Positions 24,213-33,462 of a stretch of 64,000 nucleotides of DNA are shown piece by piece (positions within the stretch are counted from its first letter, which is position 1; each line of letters opens with the position of its first letter). The position numbers were made by a program, and so were the translations under genes. This DNA is from Acetivibrio sp964564015. Lineage in GTDB: Bacteria > Bacillota > Clostridia > Acetivibrionales > Acetivibrionaceae. The notes below the pieces were generated by a model. It worked only from the letters and a program-made list of their open reading frames with translations. It was not told where the DNA came from and ran no database searches. The stretch is from positions 1 to 64,000 of the forward strand of contig CAZLZR010000013.1 in NCBI GenBank assembly GCA_964564015.1, in the 5' to 3' direction.

Positions 24213-26147
24213 ATGGAAATATCAAATTCTAATAAACTGGGAGATTCATCTGAAAGCACTTTATTTCATAAGGTAAAGAGAAATTTTAAAAGTAATCTTA
24301 AAAATATCTTGATAGTTATAGGACTGTCTATGTTTTTATCAGTTATTGGAGCTCTTATTTCCTCTAATTTTTCATTGGTTGTATTGGAACTCTATTTAAA
24401 GCAACCGTTTTTATTTCTGCTGAATGCACTACCTTTAACCTTATTAATGCTTTTGGTATGCTTTCTGACCTCAAGGGTTTGGATCTCTTATTTAGTTTCA
24501 GGTAGTTTTTATCTGCTTATTCAAATGGTTAACTTTTTCAAAATCAGTCTTAGGCTGGAGCCTTTCGTACCTGCTGATATAGTGCTTGGGGGCGAATCGA
24601 CAAATGTAATAAGCATTAAAGATTTGCCTATTAACATGGGTTTGATTTTTATGGTGGTTTTATTCTTGATTGGGGGCCTGGGAGTATTTATTTTCATAAA
24701 GTCAAAGTCTACAGGATGGTTATTCAGAACAATGGGAGTTCTATTATCGGTTTTACTCTCTGTAGTATTGTTTAATACCTGGTATAAGAATACAAAACTA
24801 TATGACAGCTTTAAGGTGCATGGAACAATCTACTCATCGGTGGATATAGCAAGATCAAAGGGATTTATTTATTCGTTCCTTGTTAAGGCAAATTCCTTAA
24901 AACTATCTCCACCTGAAGATTATGCAGCTGAAAAAGTTGAAAAGCTTCTTGGAATTTCCGAACAGAAGAATGAATTACAAGCTTCAAATAATATAGATGA
25001 AGATATTGAAATGCCACATGTTATTGCAATAATGAGCGAAGCTTTTTTTGATATTGATAGAATTCCGGGAGTTGAGTTTGATGAATCAAACAATCCGTTA
25101 AAGAACTTCAACAAGATTTGTGAAGAAGCCTATCATGGAAGAATTGTCAATAATGTTTATGGTGGAGGTACGGCAATAACTGAATTTCAATTTCTTACAG
25201 GCGTTTCAACAAGTATAGCAAACTGGAGTGGAGATGCATATTCACTTTATATACGTAAAAATACCTTTTCGCTTAATAGTGTTTTTGAAAGTAAAGGTTA
25301 TAAAACAATGGCATTTCACCCTGGTCATCCATGGTTTTACAACAGGTTTAACGTGTATGATTACTTTGGGTTTGACAATCGCTATTTTGCCGATGATGTA
25401 ACTGAAAGAACTCTTAAGACGCATACCGGGTATATTGCCGATATTGACGCATATAAATTTTTGCTCAATGATTTCGAAAGACACTTGGATGAAAACCCGG
25501 ACAGTCCGTATTTTAATTTCACGGTCACTATCCATAATCATGGTCCTTATGCAAATTCGCCAATTGGCTATACCGAAATTTTAAAGCATAACAGTTCGGT
25601 AAATGAAGAGTATTACCATCTGGTAAATAATTATATTGGTGGTCTTCAACAAAACGATGAAGCTTTAGGATACCTGACCGATCAGTTGGAAAATTCGGAA
25701 GAACCGGTTGTAGTGGCGTATTTTGGAGATCACCTTCCGTTCCTCGGTAAAGAGTTTGAGGGATTCAAGGCACTGAATTATGGTATAGGTTTGTCAGGAA
25801 CTGTTGAAGAATATTTGAATACTTACGAAACTCCTTATTTTATTTGGAGTAATGAAGCAGCAAAAAAACTATTTAAACAACAGGGCAAAGAGATTCCTAT
25901 GGGGGAAGCACCATTAATAAGTACTAATTTTCTTGGTACAGAGCTTCTCAATTATCTTGGCATAAAAGACTCTGTGTATTTCAATTACGTAAATGAGGTT
26001 AAGGCATCATTGCCGGTGATAACCGGAAGGTTCTACAAAAAAAGTAATGGTGAATTCACTGAAAATCTGACTGACAAAGAAAAGGCTATTATATCCCAGT
26101 ACCGTAATTCACAGTATTATATGCTGTTTGAAAATAAGATAAAATAG
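24213..26147 (+). CDS. LTA synthase/phosphoglycerol transferase-family membrane sulfatase
   Basis: A 644-residue protein of the LtaS type: five membrane helices in the first about 200 residues, then an extracellular alkaline-phosphatase-superfamily domain. Metal and nucleophile positions are visible: Glu276 in 'IMSEAFF', Thr320 in 'GGGTAITEF', 'HPGHPWFYNR' (about 365) and 'FGDHLPF' (about 505). It would transfer glycerol phosphate or similar groups to cell-surface polymers. I chose the ATG at 24213 (GGGGTG 7 nt upstream) over 24192. It stands alone, next to cellulosome genes but without clear link to them. Confidence 0.88.
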   Translation: MEISNSNKLGDSSESTLFHKVKRNFKSNLKNILIVIGLSMFLSVIGALISSNFSLVVLELYLKQPFLFLLNALPLTLLMLLVCFLTSRVWISYLVSGSFYLLIQMVNFFKISLRLEPFVPADIVLGGESTNVISIKDLPINMGLIFMVVLFLIGGLGVFIFIKSKSTGWLFRTMGVLLSVLLSVVLFNTWYKNTKLYDSFKVHGTIYSSVDIARSKGFIYSFLVKANSLKLSPPEDYAAEKVEKLLGISEQKNELQASNNIDEDIEMPHVIAIMSEAFFDIDRIPGVEFDESNNPLKNFNKICEEAYHGRIVNNVYGGGTAITEFQFLTGVSTSIANWSGDAYSLYIRKNTFSLNSVFESKGYKTMAFHPGHPWFYNRFNVYDYFGFDNRYFADDVTERTLKTHTGYIADIDAYKFLLNDFERHLDENPDSPYFNFTVTIHNHGPYANSPIGYTEILKHNSSVNEEYYHLVNNYIGGLQQNDEALGYLTDQLENSEEPVVVAYFGDHLPFLGKEFEGFKALNYGIGLSGTVEEYLNTYETPYFIWSNEAAKKLFKQQGKEIPMGEAPLISTNFLGTELLNYLGIKDSVYFNYVNEVKASLPVITGRFYKKSNGEFTENLTDKEKAIISQYRNSQYYMLFENKIK

Positions 26148-26231
26148 TGCTGGAATTATGGTGCTTTTGCTTTTTGAAACCTGTTGGCAGCCGATTTTTA
26201 GTATATTATATCAGAATGTTTGGGGGGAATT

Positions 26232-26942
26232 GTGTTGGAAAGGATAAAACTCTTCTGCTTACCTTATGCAGGTGGTTCTTCTATGATTTATAAGAGTTGG
26301 CGAAGATATCTGGATGAAAGAATTGATTTAAGACCAATAGAGCTTCCGGGTAGGGGGATCAGGTTTAGTGAGCCTCTTTACTCTTGTTCTGAAGAAGTTG
26401 TAAATGATTTATATAATAGAATTTCTGGGGAGTTGGACAAGCAACCGTATGCTGTGTTTGGCCATAGTATGGGTACAATTCTCACGTATGAATTAGTTGG
26501 TAAAATTATCGACCAAACTAAAAGAGAACCCGTGCATTTATTCTTCTCAGGGCGTTATCCTCCTTTTGTCGAGGTGAAAGACAAAAACATACACACGCTT
26601 CCTGATAAAGAGTTTCTTGCAGAACTCCAGCTTTTAGGAGGTATGAACAAGGAGGTTATTGAAAACAAAGAGATACTTGAACTTTTTATGCCGATTTTAA
26701 GGTCTGATTATAAACTGGTTGAAACGTATAGACATAAAGGGAGCATTGCTTCATTTAATTGTGACATAACAGTTTTGAACGGCAGAAGTGATGAGTATGT
26801 TGAAGGGAAGGAAATGCATAGATGGAAGGAATGTACAACTAAGAACTGCAGGTTTTATGAGTTTGATGACGGGCATTTCTTTATTAATAAGTATAAGGAA
26901 GATGTCGCAGCAGTTATAAACAGCATGCTGTTAAAGCTATAA
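26232..26942 (+). CDS. Type II thioesterase (GrsT/SrfA-D like)
   Basis: This alpha/beta hydrolase removes misloaded acyl groups from carrier proteins of non-ribosomal peptide or polyketide synthases. The typical sequence is 'LFCLPYAGGSS' at the start, Ser79 in 'GHSMGT', the Asp in 'LNGRSDEYV' and the His in 'DDGHFF'. At 236 residues it is full length. The start is GTG at 26232 or TTG at 26235 behind GGGGGGA; spacing cannot decide. No synthetase genes are in the window, so it is either an orphan or serves a cluster elsewhere. Confidence 0.9.
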   Translation: MLERIKLFCLPYAGGSSMIYKSWRRYLDERIDLRPIELPGRGIRFSEPLYSCSEEVVNDLYNRISGELDKQPYAVFGHSMGTILTYELVGKIIDQTKREPVHLFFSGRYPPFVEVKDKNIHTLPDKEFLAELQLLGGMNKEVIENKEILELFMPILRSDYKLVETYRHKGSIASFNCDITVLNGRSDEYVEGKEMHRWKECTTKNCRFYEFDDGHFFINKYKEDVAAVINSMLLKL

Positions 26943-27030
26943 ATATCGAATTATGCCAAAAGTTGACATGGGAATTAGTACCGGTTTGTTGTTACTTACG
27001 GGAAAACAGGTTTACCAAATATATATAATG

Positions 27031-27060
27031 GTGACAAGCTGGCATTATTTGTGATATAAT
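27031..27060 (+). promoter_or_regulatory. Promoter of the cohesin-protein gene
   Basis: GTGACA (27031-27036), 18 bp, then TATAAT (27055-27060), 37 bp before the start codon. The -35 differs from consensus by one base. Confidence 0.5.
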
Positions 27061-27097
27061 TTAAATACTATATAAACCAAATGGAGTGTGTTCAAGT

Positions 27098-28120
27098 ATG
27101 AAAAAATTAATCAGTGGTTTGGTTATTGGCGGTATTTTGGGAAGTTGCCTGTTTGTTTCTGCAGAGACAACAAGCTGGTTGGCTCAGAAAGCAACATTTA
27201 AAGTAATTGTACGTGGAGAGGAATTTGTTCCTGAAAATCCACCTATAGTAGTTGAGGGACGTACATATTTACCTCTGAGATCATTAGGTGAAGCATTGGG
27301 AGTTGACGTGGTATGGAATGCTGAATTAAAGCAGGCTGAGGTAGGGATGTCACAAAATCCTGTTACCGAGACTGGTTCTACTGCTACAAAAGGACAAGCA
27401 GTGGCTTCAACAGTAACAAGTTGGACTGCATATAAAGCAACATTTAAAGTAATGGTTCGCGGAGAAGAGTTTGTTTCAGAAAATCCACCTATAGTTGTGG
27501 AGGGAAGAACATATTTGCCGTTGAGGGCAATGGGAAATGCATTGGGTGTAAAAGTAGACTGGAATGCTGATTTAAAGCAGGCTGAAGTAGGGGATGCAGT
27601 AGCAGCAACTCCAACGGCGACTGCAACATCAGCAGTAACAGCAACACCAGCACCGGAAGTAACTCCAAAAGAAACTACAAAAGTATCGGTTGCAGATACA
27701 ATTAATTTTGATATGGCTTCTGTTGAAGCTAGGGCAGGAGAGAACGTTTCAATTCCAATTACTCTCTCCAATATTGCTGACATAGGAATTGCTGCCTGTG
27801 ACTTTGAAATGGTTTATAACTCTGAAAATCTTGAGTTTGTTGAGGTAACAGCAGGTGAGATTGTAAAGAACGCAGGCATAAACTTTTCAACTAATCTTGA
27901 AGAAGAGGGCAGGATAAGATTCTTATTTTTGGACAATACTATGAAGGATGAGGCAATTACAACAAATGGTGTTTTTGCGACTATAAAGTTTAAAGTAAAA
28001 GATACAGCCAAAATTGGTAAATATCCGGTAGAAGTTTCAGGAGCCCCTACGTTCGGAGATACAATACTTGCAAGTATGGAAGTTGACTATAAATCAGGTG
28101 CTGTAAATGTAGTACAATAA
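27098..28120 (+). CDS. Cohesin protein with two copper-amine-oxidase-type stalk domains (OlpC-like)
   Basis: A 340-residue secreted protein. It has a signal peptide (1-24), two near-duplicate stalk domains of the copper amine oxidase N-terminal type (about 30-85 and 112-165; each with 'VRGEEFV.ENPPIVVEGRTYLPLR'), an Ala/Thr linker (about 168-200) and a type I-like cohesin (about 202-340, 'VEARAGENVSIPITLSN', 'NLEFVEVTAGEIVKN'). It has no SLH, sortase motif or dockerin. The architecture recalls OlpC of C. thermocellum, a cell-surface protein that displays single dockerin enzymes. The stalk domains presumably attach to the wall. I use the ATG at 27098, since the residues before it lack signal character. 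Confidence 0.85.
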   Translation: MKKLISGLVIGGILGSCLFVSAETTSWLAQKATFKVIVRGEEFVPENPPIVVEGRTYLPLRSLGEALGVDVVWNAELKQAEVGMSQNPVTETGSTATKGQAVASTVTSWTAYKATFKVMVRGEEFVSENPPIVVEGRTYLPLRAMGNALGVKVDWNADLKQAEVGDAVAATPTATATSAVTATPAPEVTPKETTKVSVADTINFDMASVEARAGENVSIPITLSNIADIGIAACDFEMVYNSENLEFVEVTAGEIVKNAGINFSTNLEEEGRIRFLFLDNTMKDEAITTNGVFATIKFKVKDTAKIGKYPVEVSGAPTFGDTILASMEVDYKSGAVNVVQ

Positions 28121-28182
28121 AACTTTGGATTTACCTTAAGTCCACGGTACCCATTGTTTTGAATGTATTAAAGCATTTAGTT

Positions 28183-28213
28183 AAGGCTGACGGTTTGATT
28201 ACCGACAGCCTTT
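28183..28213. terminator. Bidirectional terminator
   Basis: AAGGCTGACGGT pairs with ACCGACAGCCTTT with one internal mismatch. It separates the plus-strand cohesin gene from the convergent small gene at 28230. Confidence 0.75.
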
Positions 28214-28229
28214 GATTTTAGCGGACAAG

Positions 28230-28556
28230 TTACCAGTTTATTAACTGTTTGAGCTTATTTACCACAATATTTCCTTCAGAACCAAATATTTGTTTTATTT
28301 TGTCAAAGTCAGCTTCAGTTAGCCTTCTTCTTAGTTCGGATATATTAATATTTTGCTCTTTTAAAGTTTTTTTGTCAGCTTCAAGAATTTTATTTATAAT
28401 TAAATCTCTATTAACGGAATTCATAATTTCTGTCAGTTCGTTAATATTAGCTTTCTTAAGAAAGAATATTAATGTATTTAGCTTACATTGAAGGTCACTC
28501 CTATTGTATTCACTTAAGACCTCTTCAACTTTTTTTTTAAACAGGTTATTGGACAT
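28230..28556 (-). CDS. Small helical protein of unknown function
   Basis: 108 residues, Lys/Glu/Leu/Ile-rich and predicted almost wholly helical, with a repeated pattern 'LTEIMNSVNRDLIINKIL' and 'LTEADFDKIKQIFG'. It has no signal peptide. GAAAGGAG precedes the ATG at 28556 (a TTG 18 bp upstream is in frame but lies in the ribosome site). I do not recognise the family. It runs against its neighbours and ends at a shared terminator. It may be a regulator or small partner protein, but this is a guess. Confidence 0.6.
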   Translation of the reverse strand: MSNNLFKKKVEEVLSEYNRSDLQCKLNTLIFFLKKANINELTEIMNSVNRDLIINKILEADKKTLKEQNINISELRRRLTEADFDKIKQIFGSEGNIVVNKLKQLINW

Positions 28557-28854
28557 TCTTTCTACTCCTTTCAATATGAAAGATAATAAAATCTAAACTC
28601 GCAAAATAGCGGGAGATAGTTAGGTATACATGATGCTTGGTTTACATAAATTTCACATAATTATTAATATTCTTTATTTTGCAAAAGTGTTACTTAAAAG
28701 AACATAGATTAAGTTGACTAAAAAAGTTGTGGAGGTTTACAAATTGTGATAGGATAGGTTTGGAAAAGTTCTATGTTTTGGAGGTCATCAAAATTCTGTT
28801 TATAAAAGAAAAGATATAAAGGGGTAAAGATTAAATGTAAAGGGAGGATATTGA

Positions 28855-31800
28855 ATGGGTAAACAATGTTTTAGGAGAGTAACAGCAATAATTTCAACAG
28901 TAGTTTTTCTGGTGTCAAGTTATACGGCAGTGACATTCGCAGCTACTGAAACGGTTCAGTCTTACTGTACCAAAGAAGTTACGCCTGTTATTGCTGTTAA
29001 TTTGGGAGGCTCACAGGATACAGAGGTTGACGGTATTAACTTTAGAAGTGAAAATTCAGTTGATAATCTTTCCATATCTGTTGGAGGGCCTTCAGAGGAG
29101 ATGATTCCGGCGTCCTCAGTAAATGCCTTGTCAAGAATTGAGGCAGAATCCTTAGTGGAAAACCATGGTTTGGTGGTTGAAAGCTGCCCTGATATTGGAG
29201 GAACAGAAAATCTGGCTTACATCGATAACGGGGATTACGCAGCTTATGAAAATGTATATTTTTCAAGAGGCACCCGAGGATTTATGGCTAGAGTGTCAAG
29301 TGAAACGGAAGGTGGAAATATTCAGTTGAGATTGGACTCTCCCTCCGGTGAAATAATTGGAGAAGTTAAGGTAGAGAGAACTGGTGGATGGCAGGAGTAT
29401 CAAGATGTCTTCTGCGAGCTTTATAGAAGCGTTGAAGGATTACACCGCTTGTATTTGGGATGTGTTGGAGAGCGGACTGGCATGTATAATATCAATTGGT
29501 TCCGTTTCTTAAGGGGTCCTTTTGATCCAATCAAAGCTAAGAACTATGACGAAGCAAGTAATGACTATTACTTGTACAAGCAGGTGCAATTTGGTTATAC
29601 CCGCAGTTTGGACAAATTTAAAACCCATATTTTCAAAGGAATTAGCGGTACTGTGGACGTGAGGCTTGACAGCCCCACAGGTGAAGTTATTGCATCAATT
29701 ACCACAGATGGTAGTGAGGCGGTTTTTGAGGACACACTTCGTAACAATTTAACCGGTGTTCATGATTTATACATAACCGATGATAAAGGTGGTTCGCTGA
29801 TTTCAAAAATTGACTGGTTTGCTTTTGATTCAGAACAGCAGGATTTAGGAACAGTTGATCAGGATTTAAGAACGCTTCTTTCTTCAGATACAAGAGGATA
29901 TAGTATTGATTTAAACTTTTCGCTCGAAAAAAATACTCTGTATGAGTTTTTCTTATACTCAGCAGAGTATCAGAAAGAGAACAGACAAGTTTTTGATATT
30001 GTTGCAAACGGATCTGTTATAGATACAGTTGATATGGAAAAGTCAGATAAAAACTGGGCCAAAAGCGGTCCCTACCTTGCGAAAGTTTTAGAAGACGGCA
30101 AACTTTCAATAGAGTGTAAGTCAAAAAGCGGTATTGTAACGGTTGCAGGTATTGAGTTGAATAAAGTTACATACTCTAAGGCATTTAAAGATGTAAAAAT
30201 AAAAGACTGGTTTTACATCCCTGTAATGGAACTTGCAAGCCAGGGGGTAATTTTCGGTAAAGGAACCGACCTCTTTATGCCGGCAGATCATATAATAGGA
30301 GAACACGCAGCATATATGCTTTTCGGCGTTATGAAAAGGTCTATTGCCGAGAGTGACAGCAGTTTTATTCCTGAAAGATTCAGAAAGCTTTCGGACGTAC
30401 CGCCGGATTTTTGGGCTTATCACTATATGAGTGCTTATTACAATTATTTTTATAAGGAAAAAATGTTAAGGTATGACGTTAACACAAAGGCTGCATACAG
30501 TGCAAAACAGTACGAAGAAAGCAAAAAGGTCAGACGTGAAGAATTTGCAATGGCTATAATAGGTACAAGACGATTGGATTATAATGAAGATGGTAAGGTT
30601 TTTGCTCTTGACCCTGAACTTGAACCATCAGCAAAATTAAATAACTACAAGGACAATGATGCATCAAAGGTAACCGATAGCTTCAGGTATTTTGTGGAGC
30701 TTGCACTAGAGAACAACTTAATGAAGGGTGACCACTTGGGAAACCTTAATCCTAATAATCCGGTTACAAGAGGTGAAGCAGCTGCGTTTATCTATAACGC
30801 ATTAAGACTTGAGAAAAACAATTACGTAAAACCTCAAGGTGACGAAGTATTACCTGTGCCAAGAATTACAGCCAAAAAAAGAAACGTGAATGTCGGCATA
30901 TTGATACTTCAAGCACCGGCAAGGGATACAATTAACAATATCGACGTAAACGATCCGAATCCTGACTTTACAATGCTGGAGCTCTTGGACAGAAATATAA
31001 ACAAACCTATGGACTGGGTACTTGTAAACCCACATCCACCTGCTTTTAACAAGAGTGAATTCAAGGATGTTATGCAGTACAGTTCATCAAAAATCAAAGG
31101 AATTGATAACAAGGATTACGATGATTTCTGCAACTATTTCACCGATTTAAGAAGTGTGGCCAAGGCACAGACAGACCTTGAGGCTGATATGACAGGTACG
31201 GGAGTTGTCGGTGACAAGGAAAATATGAAAAAGTCCAAATTCTTTAAGTATTGGGAGGTATCTATAAATGATGATACACTTACTCCTGAGAAAATTGCAA
31301 AGGACTATGACGTTTTGTTCCAGACTTCTCATGGTAGTATAACTTACCCGAAAGATGTCCAGGACAAGGTAAAAGCATTCTTAAATGCAGGTGGCCAGCT
31401 ATGGTGGGAAAACTGCCGAGGATTGGAGATTAAAGCCGGAGACGGTTTTACCGATGAGATTGGATTTGTTTCGTTAAATCCAGGAAACAACTATAAGTAT
31501 CCTCAAGTACCGGTGTTGGATTCAGAGGGAAAAATGCATCCTCTGTTTGATAATATTTATACAATTGACCGCGAAAAGACAACTCGCGTGTTTGCACCGG
31601 GGCTTATCAACAAAAACAGTGAAATATCCATGCTCGGAGATGGAGAAGAGTGGTTGAATGATGACAACCGTTATCTTTCAAACATTTTGCCTACAGACAC
31701 GGTTTTGTTAAATATTGAAGAGCCGGAGACGGGTCTGAAGCGTCCGAACATTATTACCAGAAGTGTTAAGAATGAGAACATGCCGGAAGGAAGAATTGTA

Positions 31801-32733
31801 ATCACAACCAGTGATATTGGGTGCGCTATTTCCAAATTCGTAGAGCGTGGAGGCGGCAAAGCTGTTGAAGACTATAAATTCTGCTACAACCTCTTTGGAT
31901 GGATGTCAAAAATAGGTGTCAGTTTTGATGAGACTACAGCTAATTCATGGGATGGAAGTAATGTATATGCTGTTGAAGCAACAGTTACAAACTATGGAGC
32001 AAAAACTCAGACTTATGATCTTAGCTCAGCTTATGATGCAAAACTCTGGGATTTAACTGCTACAACAGACTATGCAAAATACAAGGAACAGTATCCATGG
32101 ATTAAGAGTATTGACAAAAAAGGATATCCGAATAAGATAGAACTGAAACCGAACCAGTCTGAAGTTATTACTTTCAGGTTTAATATAAAAACTGCGGATA
32201 TTAGATATTATGAATTTATACTCAAGGCTTCGGAGTATGGCGTTTTAAATCCACGTGATTCTGTAGAAACTACCTACAGGTTAAATAATGTAAGAGTTCC
32301 TAAGCCCGTTATGTCAAATGTAGTAAACCATAATGACAACAGTTCATTTGATGTAGTATTAAACGCTCCGGAAGAAATAGACAATGACTTAAGACCGGAG
32401 ACCTATGAATTGAACATTAAGTTTAAAGGCAGTAATGGGCATATCAATCCGGAGGCAATCTTTGACAGTATCCAGCTTGATACTTCAGTTAACACACCGG
32501 GGTTGGTAGTCGTTTCGCAGAATTATGTTTCCGATGCCAAAGACGTAATATACTTAAAGATAAAAATTGAAAATGTAGTATTTACTAACGCAAATCAGAA
32601 AATTAAACTTAGCGTTATGCTCAGGAACGTTAACTCTCATGGTGGTATGGAAATAATAGGTAAGACCGAGGTTTACGATCCTGTTTCGCTTCAAAGACTG
32701 GCGTTCTCAAATGAGTCAGTTCTTAGAAAATAG
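28855..32733 (+). CDS. S-layer-anchored surface protein with CBM6-like modules
   Basis: A very large (1292 residue) exported protein. It has a signal peptide (1-30), a CBM6-like module (about 90-215, 'RIEAESLVENHG...IDNGDYAAYENVYF'), a second similar module (about 225-325), a short beta domain (330-435), then three SLH repeats (about 440-660, 'FKDVKIKDWFYIPVMELASQGVIFGKG'). A long C-terminal part (660-1292) includes a DUF4159/glutamine-amidotransferase-like stretch near 815-860 ('LFQTSHGSI', 'LNAGGQLWWENC') and Ig-like strands at the end. It probably binds carbohydrate at the S-layer. It lies next to the cohesin protein. GGGAGG precedes the ATG. Confidence 0.8.
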   Translation: MGKQCFRRVTAIISTVVFLVSSYTAVTFAATETVQSYCTKEVTPVIAVNLGGSQDTEVDGINFRSENSVDNLSISVGGPSEEMIPASSVNALSRIEAESLVENHGLVVESCPDIGGTENLAYIDNGDYAAYENVYFSRGTRGFMARVSSETEGGNIQLRLDSPSGEIIGEVKVERTGGWQEYQDVFCELYRSVEGLHRLYLGCVGERTGMYNINWFRFLRGPFDPIKAKNYDEASNDYYLYKQVQFGYTRSLDKFKTHIFKGISGTVDVRLDSPTGEVIASITTDGSEAVFEDTLRNNLTGVHDLYITDDKGGSLISKIDWFAFDSEQQDLGTVDQDLRTLLSSDTRGYSIDLNFSLEKNTLYEFFLYSAEYQKENRQVFDIVANGSVIDTVDMEKSDKNWAKSGPYLAKVLEDGKLSIECKSKSGIVTVAGIELNKVTYSKAFKDVKIKDWFYIPVMELASQGVIFGKGTDLFMPADHIIGEHAAYMLFGVMKRSIAESDSSFIPERFRKLSDVPPDFWAYHYMSAYYNYFYKEKMLRYDVNTKAAYSAKQYEESKKVRREEFAMAIIGTRRLDYNEDGKVFALDPELEPSAKLNNYKDNDASKVTDSFRYFVELALENNLMKGDHLGNLNPNNPVTRGEAAAFIYNALRLEKNNYVKPQGDEVLPVPRITAKKRNVNVGILILQAPARDTINNIDVNDPNPDFTMLELLDRNINKPMDWVLVNPHPPAFNKSEFKDVMQYSSSKIKGIDNKDYDDFCNYFTDLRSVAKAQTDLEADMTGTGVVGDKENMKKSKFFKYWEVSINDDTLTPEKIAKDYDVLFQTSHGSITYPKDVQDKVKAFLNAGGQLWWENCRGLEIKAGDGFTDEIGFVSLNPGNNYKYPQVPVLDSEGKMHPLFDNIYTIDREKTTRVFAPGLINKNSEISMLGDGEEWLNDDNRYLSNILPTDTVLLNIEEPETGLKRPNIITRSVKNENMPEGRIVITTSDIGCAISKFVERGGGKAVEDYKFCYNLFGWMSKIGVSFDETTANSWDGSNVYAVEATVTNYGAKTQTYDLSSAYDAKLWDLTATTDYAKYKEQYPWIKSIDKKGYPNKIELKPNQSEVITFRFNIKTADIRYYEFILKASEYGVLNPRDSVETTYRLNNVRVPKPVMSNVVNHNDNSSFDVVLNAPEEIDNDLRPETYELNIKFKGSNGHINPEAIFDSIQLDTSVNTPGLVVVSQNYVSDAKDVIYLKIKIENVVFTNANQKIKLSVMLRNVNSHGGMEIIGKTEVYDPVSLQRLAFSNESVLRK

Positions 32734-32755
32734 GTATTGAAAATTTGTTAAAGAT

Positions 32756-32790
32756 AGGAGTGTCGCAGAATCAGAGCGGCACTCCTTTTT
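32756..32790. terminator. Bidirectional terminator
   Basis: AGGAGTGTCGC pairs with GCGGCACTCCT (one wobble), followed by TTTTT. It lies between the surface-protein gene and the convergent cdd. Confidence 0.85.
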
Positions 32791-32816
32791 AAATTGAGGG
32801 AAGTTTTCAGAGACTT

Positions 32817-33206
32817 TTACTTTTCCAATATAAAGGCATTGGGCAGGAAATCACTAAGACTGTATGCTTTATACTCACTTTTATTGTTGCTGCATAGTAT
32901 AACCAGATCCTTGTCTGCAAATTCAGATATGACCTGTCTGCATATACCGCAAGGAAATGTATAGTCTTCAGAGTCACTTGAAATTGCAATGGCTTTAATG
33001 CTTTTTTCACCTTCAGAAATAGCTTTGCATATAGCTGTCCTTTCAGCACAAATAGTTGCCCCATAAGAGGCGTTTTCAACATTTACACCGGTGTATATGT
33101 TGCCCGAATTGCCAATCAATGCAGCTCCGACATGAAAGTTGGAATACGGAGCATAAGCATTTTGCTTGATTTCACTTGCCAATTTGACCAGATTCTCATA
33201 ATCCAT
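32817..33206 (-). CDS. cdd: Cytidine deaminase
   Basis: 129 residues, the usual size of tetrameric, zinc-dependent cytidine deaminases that convert cytidine or deoxycytidine to uridine in pyrimidine salvage. The active site is intact: 'CAERTAI' supplies a zinc Cys and the catalytic Glu, and 'PCGICRQ' supplies two more Cys ligands. 'YAPYSNFHVGAAL' at residues 18-30 is the N-terminal signature. GGAGGAC lies 7 nt before the ATG. It is a single gene transcribed against its neighbours. Confidence 0.96.
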   Translation of the reverse strand: MDYENLVKLASEIKQNAYAPYSNFHVGAALIGNSGNIYTGVNVENASYGATICAERTAICKAISEGEKSIKAIAISSDSEDYTFPCGICRQVISEFADKDLVILCSNNKSEYKAYSLSDFLPNAFILEK

Positions 33207-33394
33207 ACAGATAGTCCTCCATACATGTGTATATTTATTCAGCTTTAGCCATAAGGATAATAATAATATTTGACTACTTTATTAAAAAGCTCTATTTACG
33301 AAGTGTTTTTATTATATCATATTCAAAAGACATGAATATAGGCTAAAGAGAATGTAAATTTGCCAAGGGTCGCACGGGTTGAACTAACAGTTTG

Positions 33395-33424
33395 TTGATT
33401 ATTAATTTGAGCTTATGATATAAT
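33395..33424 (+). promoter_or_regulatory. Promoter of the TPR gene
   Basis: TTGATT (33395-33400), 18 bp, TATAAT (33419-33424), about 39 bp before the ATG at 33463. Confidence 0.5.
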
Positions 33425-33462
33425 TAGCCATACAGTATTAATTGATTTAAGGGGCTAAAATA

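Noticed and set aside
27184..27783. 199-codon open frame on the minus strand
   Set aside because: It is antisense to the duplicated stalk domains of the cohesin gene and arises from its codon bias; it has no ribosome site.
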